Source of the DNA: JBFLXN01 sp040755715 [NCBI: Candidatus Edwardsbacteria bacterium]
GTDB lineage: Bacteria > Edwardsbacteria > AC1 > JBFLXN01
NCBI GenBank assembly: GCA_040755715.1
Contig: JBFLXN010000053.1
Span: 1-15,814, forward strand
Direction: 5' to 3'
DNA length: 15,814 nucleotides
A model generated the notes under the pieces. That model saw nothing but the letters and a program-made list of their open reading frames with translations, searched no databases and was not told where the DNA came from. Positions 12,849-15,814 of the stretch are shown here, in pieces (the stretch's first letter is position 1; each line of letters starts with the position of its first letter). Both the position numbers and the translations under genes were made by a program.

Positions 12849-13058
12849 GTGAGGAAGTAAATATGAAAGTCAGAAGTTGGGCATTAGGTAAAAAAGTGGG
12901 TATAGAATTTAGAAGTTGGAAATTGACGAATTTCTAACCTCTAAAACTGACATCTTTGCCTAAAAACAAACTTCCAATTTCCATACCCACTTCGTCACCC
13001 AAAAACTCACTCCTAACTTCTATACCGGCTTCTTCACCTAAAAACAAACTTCAATTTT
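12849..13058. repeat. 39-bp units in inverted tandem array
   Basis: Two 39-bp units run forward (12849-12887, 12888-12926). After a degenerate centre, two full units and a 22-base part run as reverse complements (12959-12997, 12998-13036, 13037-13058). Shared words are AAGTGGGTAT(A/G)GAA and AGAAGTTGG forward, TTCCATACCCACTT and AACTTCC reverse. The units are imperfect. The array occupies almost the whole spacer before the Shine-Dalgarno AAGGAG (13063-13068) of the glutamate-synthase-like gene. Confidence 0.8.
12863..12937 (+). CDS. Possible 24-aa ORF inside the 39-bp repeat
   Basis: An ATG seven bases after GAGGA (12851-12855) opens a 24-codon frame ending TAA at 12937. Because the repeat unit is 39 bp, the peptide has a 13-residue repeat with RSW-x-L twice (MKVRSWAL and FRSWKL). 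The frame follows from repeat length and may have no biological meaning. I know no homologue. Confidence 0.15.
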   Translation: MKVRSWALGKKVGIEFRSWKLTNF

Positions 13059-13074
13059 ATGAAAGGAGATAAAG

Positions 13075-14655
13075 ATGTCTTTAACAAGACTCAATGCTAG
13101 TGCTGCTACACTGAGCAAGAACAGAACCGAAGGTTCGGTTGTTACCCTCAGCGGGATGTGTGTAACCTGTGTTGACGGCTGTATCGGAATGTGCGAAATT
13201 GGCAAGTCCGCCTATCGTGGACACGAGGTGATTTATCCCCAGCCTTTCGGAATCATCACTGCCGCCTCAGAGAAGAATTACCCGGTGGACCTTTCTCATT
13301 TTACCATTAATGGAACTGCTGTCGGTGCTTATGGAATTGAACCAGATAGTGATAAAGCAATTTTTCCAAATGTTCGTCTGGAAACAAAAATTGGCGGAGG
13401 AGCTGGTATCAAACTGAGATTACCATTTGTTATTCCGGGTTTAGGCTCAACCAATGTTGCCAAAAACAACTGGGAAGGCTTAGCCATCGGTTCAGCATTA
13501 GCCGGAGTGATTATGACTATTGGTGAAAATGTAGTGGGAATGGACGAAAAAGCCGAAATTAAAAATGGCAAGGTAGTCAATGCGCCGGAATTAGCCTGGC
13601 GGGTTAAACTTTACAAAGATTGGCAACAGGAAGGTTATGGCACTATTGTCGTTCAAGCAAATGTGGAAGATACCAGACTCGGCGTTCAAGAATACGCCAT
13701 TTCCAAATTGGGTGTGGAAGCAGTAGAACTGAAGTGGGGGCAAGGAGCAAAAGATATTGGTGGTGAGGTAAAAATCAAAGACTTAGTCAAAGCCCAATTA
13801 TTGAGAAAGAGAGGCTATGTAGTTCTGCCCGACCCACTTGACCCAGATGTAGTTAAAGCATTTGAAAAGGGAAGTTTCAAAGAGTTTGAGAGACACTCAA
13901 GAATTGGAATGGTGGAAGAAGAAGGTTTCTTGAAGAGGGTTGAAGAAGTGCGCTCTGCTGGAGCAAAATATGTCTTCTTGAAAACTGGGGCTTATAGACC
14001 AGCAGATTTAGCCCGTGCGGTAAAATTCGCCTCAAAGGCAAAGATTGACTTATTAACTGTAGACGGTGCTGGTGGTGGAACTGGAATGTCACCCTGGAGA
14101 ATGATGAATGAATGGGGTGTGCCTCCTGTAGAATTACATTCTCTGCTCTATCAATATGCAGATAAACTTGCCAAAAAAGGTGAGTTTGTGCCTGATATTG
14201 CTATCGCTGGTGGCTTCACTTTTGAAGACCAAATCTTCAAAGGATTAGCTCTCGGCGCTCCTTATTTCAAATTGGTTGGAATGGCCCGAGGACCAGTAGC
14301 AGCCGCCATGGTTGGAAAAACGATTGGCAAGAGAATCGCTGAAGGAGATATTCCGGTTTACATTGAACGATTTGGCAGCACCATTGAAGAAATCTTTGTT
14401 ACTGCAGTAGAATTGAAGCACAAATTGGGTAAGGAATTTGAAAAGGTTCCACCCGGAGCGATTGGACTTTACACTTATTTTGAAAGACTAGCTCAGGGTC
14501 TGCGTCAGTTGATGTGCGGCAATCGGAAATTCGCCTTGAAGTATATCGCCCGTGATGACATCGCCGCTCTGAGTAAAGAGGCTGCCGAAATCAGTGGTAT
14601 TCCTTATGTGATGGACTCAGATAAAGAAGAAGTAGAAAAGATTTTGAAAAGTTAA
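13075..14655 (+). CDS. FMN-binding glutamate-synthase-family protein (GltB central-domain like)
   Basis: This 526-aa protein corresponds to the FMN barrel of glutamate synthase. Core motifs are LPFVIPGLGS (116-125), LKWGQGAKDIGGEVK (219-233), VDGAGGGTGMSPW (329-341), the IAGGFTFEDQIFKGLALGA region (377-395) and GMARGPVAAAMVG (402-414). The N-terminus has a four-Cys motif C29-x2-C32-x3-C36-x3-C40 that could hold a 4Fe-4S cluster. The usual GltB 3Fe-4S motif (C-x5-C-x4-C) after the barrel is absent; only C481 is nearby. There is no glutaminase (PurF-like) domain, so ammonia or another substrate would be needed for glutamate formation. AAGGAG lies six bases before the ATG. Its position after the NuoF- and HoxU-like genes suggests it takes electrons from them. 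Confidence 0.88.
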   Translation: MSLTRLNASAATLSKNRTEGSVVTLSGMCVTCVDGCIGMCEIGKSAYRGHEVIYPQPFGIITAASEKNYPVDLSHFTINGTAVGAYGIEPDSDKAIFPNVRLETKIGGGAGIKLRLPFVIPGLGSTNVAKNNWEGLAIGSALAGVIMTIGENVVGMDEKAEIKNGKVVNAPELAWRVKLYKDWQQEGYGTIVVQANVEDTRLGVQEYAISKLGVEAVELKWGQGAKDIGGEVKIKDLVKAQLLRKRGYVVLPDPLDPDVVKAFEKGSFKEFERHSRIGMVEEEGFLKRVEEVRSAGAKYVFLKTGAYRPADLARAVKFASKAKIDLLTVDGAGGGTGMSPWRMMNEWGVPPVELHSLLYQYADKLAKKGEFVPDIAIAGGFTFEDQIFKGLALGAPYFKLVGMARGPVAAAMVGKTIGKRIAEGDIPVYIERFGSTIEEIFVTAVELKHKLGKEFEKVPPGAIGLYTYFERLAQGLRQLMCGNRKFALKYIARDDIAALSKEAAEISGIPYVMDSDKEEVEKILKS

Positions 14656-14680
14656 TTCACCTCACGGCACAGACAAGATA

Positions 14681-14697
14681 CTTGTCTTTAACTTGTG
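14681..14697 (+). terminator. Small hairpin after the glutamate-synthase-like gene
   Basis: AGACAAG-ATA-CTTGTCT is a perfect 7-bp stem with a 3-base loop, 25 bases after the stop codon, followed by only TTA. The lack of a U-tract makes it a weak terminator. Confidence 0.3.
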
Positions 14698-14720
14698 AAG
14701 GCAACTCCAGCGAAAAAGAG

Positions 14721-14757
14721 AAGAGGGCGTCCCGATGTTCCATCAGAACGCCCTCTT
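14721..14757. terminator. Probable bidirectional terminator between convergent units
   Basis: AAGAGGGCGT (14721-14730) pairs perfectly with ACGCCCTCTT (14748-14757), with an inner GATG/CATC pairing. On the minus strand the stem is followed by TCTCTTTTTC, a good U-tract for the two minus-strand genes. On the plus strand only TTTCA follows. It lies 66 bp after the last plus-strand gene of the array. Confidence 0.7.
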
Positions 14758-14791
14758 TCAAAATCTCTCACACAACCTCTACAGAGTTTTT

Positions 14792-14822
14792 GAGTTTGTC
14801 CCGATGAAATCGGGATAAACTC
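14792..14822. repeat. 14-bp-stem hairpin, TCCCGAT/ATCGGGA type
   Basis: GAGTTTGTCCCGAT (14792-14805) and ATCGGGATAAACTC (14809-14822) pair over 14 positions with one G-U, around a GAA loop. Neither strand has a following T-run, so it resembles a dispersed palindrome more than a terminator. The bases GTCCCGATG also occur in the loop side of the hairpin at 14721-14757. Confidence 0.6.
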
Positions 14823-14870
14823 AACAAACCAAGTAAACCATCTTTCTCTGCCCTGGTTCTAAAACTACTA

Positions 14871-15146
14871 CTATTCCTCAAGGATTCGGAGGAGAAAAGC
14901 ACAATCAATAACCTTCAAATCCACCAAAAGATGCAGAAGGGCAATCTTTCTTCCTCTTGAGCCAAAGACAGATTCTATAAAATCCAACATTTGCTGAGAA
15001 TGACCAATCGCCCTGTGCCCCGGACCAAGCCATTTTGAAGCTATGTCCATCAACTGGTGGACTTCAGGAATGGTATAGCCCAAAAGAAGAGAATCAATCC
15101 TGCTGTGAATATTCTTGCGACGAGACATTTCCTTATAACGAATCAC
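14871..15146 (-). CDS. Unknown 91-aa protein
   Basis: This minus-strand ORF overlaps the end of the upstream minus-strand gene by 14 bases. The GTG at 15146 gives 91 aa; an ATG at 15128 (MSRRKNIHSRID) would start four bases after the neighbour's TAA and give 85 aa. Neither has a good Shine-Dalgarno sequence, so reinitiation after the first gene is likely. The sequence looks helical, with PEVHQLMDIASKWLG in the middle and a Leu-rich end (IALLHLLVDLKVID). There is no membrane segment or known motif. The function is unknown. Confidence 0.6.
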   Translation of the reverse strand: MIRYKEMSRRKNIHSRIDSLLLGYTIPEVHQLMDIASKWLGPGHRAIGHSQQMLDFIESVFGSRGRKIALLHLLVDLKVIDCAFLLRILEE

Positions 15147-15429
15147 TCTCTTTTGTGCCCTTAGCTACTGTGGCTGCTCTTCCAATCAAATCTACTGGAA
15201 GATTCTTCCCTGCTTTCAAAACTTCATCGTAGGTGGTGAGCCAGGTGTCTACGATTCCTTTTATTCGTGGGTCTTGAGGAGAGATAATAGGATTTTCTCC
15301 TTTCGCCGATGGAACCATAAGTGGCATGAGATTATTTACTGGATTCAATTTCTCCAGCACTCGCAGGGCCTGGTCAATATAAATATCTATGGCCAGTCCG
15401 CTCTGAATAGCCTTTTCTTTCTCTTCCAT
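15133..15429 (-). CDS. Unknown 98-aa protein
   Basis: The start ATG (15429-15427) has a strong AAGGAGG-type Shine-Dalgarno sequence on the minus strand (15437-15444), which makes this a real gene. It begins MEEKEKAIQSGLAIDIYID and contains NPVNNLMPLMVPSAKGE and DPRIKGIVDTWLTTYDEV. It looks soluble and mostly helical, and I do not recognise a family. It forms a two-gene unit with the overlapping downstream ORF, converging on the main array, with the bidirectional hairpin at 14721-14757 as its likely end. Confidence 0.7.
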   Translation of the reverse strand: MEEKEKAIQSGLAIDIYIDQALRVLEKLNPVNNLMPLMVPSAKGENPIISPQDPRIKGIVDTWLTTYDEVLKAGKNLPVDLIGRAATVAKGTKESDSL

Positions 15430-15720
15430 ATTTTTTACCTCCTTTGCTAAAATGAAGAGCCATCTTGAATTGTTTATCTTTCCTAAAGCATAATATCTCT
15501 CTTCCTACGCCATGTATTTCTAACTGCCAAAAACATACAGCGGTATGGCGGGAGTGACGCTTCGCTATAGGACTTTCTAAATCTAATAAATTTTTTGATT
15601 TATTTCAGGCAAGAGCATCTCGCTTAACCATCAGCCGTTATTCCACCAAACTAGTGCTGTGTCGCATTAATTTTTGACAGGATGAGCCCTTTATTTTTAG
15701 GAAATAAGTTGTTTTTTAAT
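15430..15720. other. Non-coding stretch upstream of the minus-strand genes
   Basis: I see no ORF with a start, Shine-Dalgarno sequence or codon pattern here on either strand. It should hold the promoter of the minus-strand pair, but I find no convincing -35/-10 pair. The segment around 15651-15680 (CTAGTGCTGTGTCGCATTAA, then TTTTTGACAGGATG) has the look of a mobile-element end, but I cannot identify the element. Confidence 0.5.
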
Positions 15721-15744
15721 AGCCCCGACCTTTAGGTCGGGGTT
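15721..15744. repeat. GC-rich palindrome
   Basis: CCCCGACCT (15723-15731) and AGGTCGGGG (15734-15742) pair perfectly around TT, extendable by two weaker pairs. It follows a T-rich stretch (GTTGTTTTTTAATAG), so on the minus strand the hairpin is followed by an A/T mix. It is probably a dispersed palindrome, possibly with terminator function. Confidence 0.6.
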
Positions 15745-15769
15745 GAAAGAGACCCACTCTCCCCTGTTT

Positions 15770-15802
15770 CCCCCTCTCCCCGACAAAGTCGGGGAGAGGG
15801 GG
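15770..15802. repeat. Perfect 15-bp-stem palindrome at the window edge
   Basis: CCCCCTCTCCCCGAC (15770-15784) and GTCGGGGAGAGGGGG (15788-15802) pair perfectly around AAA. Outer CCCCTGT (15761-15767) and ACAGAAGGGG (15803-15812) extend the symmetry. The core CCCCGAC is shared with the palindrome at 15721-15744, so the two may be parts of one dispersed repeat that continues past the window. Confidence 0.75.
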
Positions 15803-15814
15803 ACAGAAGGGGGT

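Noticed and set aside
12959-13058. CRISPR array
   Set aside because: The 39-bp units abut each other with no unique spacers and face a reverse-complement set; no cas genes are present.

Overview
The window looks like chromosomal DNA of an uncultured anaerobic bacterium. It is AT-rich, uses GTG and TTG starts beside ATG, carries many ferredoxin-type Fe-S proteins, and has spacers full of short repeats of the kind often seen in candidate-phylum metagenome bins. I see no 16S or tRNA gene, so I do not name a phylum. About 14.5 kb reads on the plus strand as one long operon-like array; a short divergent ORF fragment lies at the left edge, and two small unknown minus-strand genes close the right end.

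The backbone is the gene set that usually accompanies electron-bifurcating HydABC-type enzymes. In order it is: an anti-sigma-like ATPase (204-644), a ferredoxin / degenerate [FeFe]-hydrogenase-like protein (641-1933), a DRTGG protein (2224-2559), a PHP-domain protein (5546-6331), a kinase-like ATPase (7229-7756), a short thioredoxin-fold ferredoxin (7848-8231), a zinc-ribbon protein (8351-8752), a NuoF/HydB-like flavoprotein (8850-10643), a HoxU/NuoG-N-like Fe-S protein with no hydrogenase domain (11699-12403), and a 526-aa FMN-binding glutamate-synthase-family protein (13075-14655). The inferred reading is a hydrogenase-less relative of bifurcating hydrogenases (the 'Bfu' type) in which a GltB-like subunit may replace the H-cluster as the third reaction site. 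A guanine-deaminase-like gene and an adenine deaminase gene lie inside the array.

Accessory units interrupt this backbone, all in the same orientation. They are a MntA/HepT pair (4824-5533), a second nucleotidyltransferase/HEPN pair (6328-7226) joined by start/stop overlaps, a PIN-domain protein with a 61-aa partner (10751-11412), and a four-helix-bundle (23S IVS-type) gene (12400-12825). The PIN unit is bracketed by a 109-bp direct repeat of the 3' end of the NuoF gene. The two copies differ at eight sites, all third codon positions, so the downstream copy is a headless relic (11452-11565) whose sequence had evolved as a functional gene.

Almost every spacer in the array holds its own short-word repeat arranged as an inverted array: heptamers at 121-203, 8233-8332 and 8754-8831, octamers at 1937-2022, a 10-bp-period CACAGAT array at 11581-11676, and 39-bp units at 12849-13058. 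These could fold into long hairpins between genes of the array. The right end has a bidirectional terminator-like hairpin (14721-14757), a 14-bp-stem hairpin (14792-14822) and GC-rich palindromes at the window edge.
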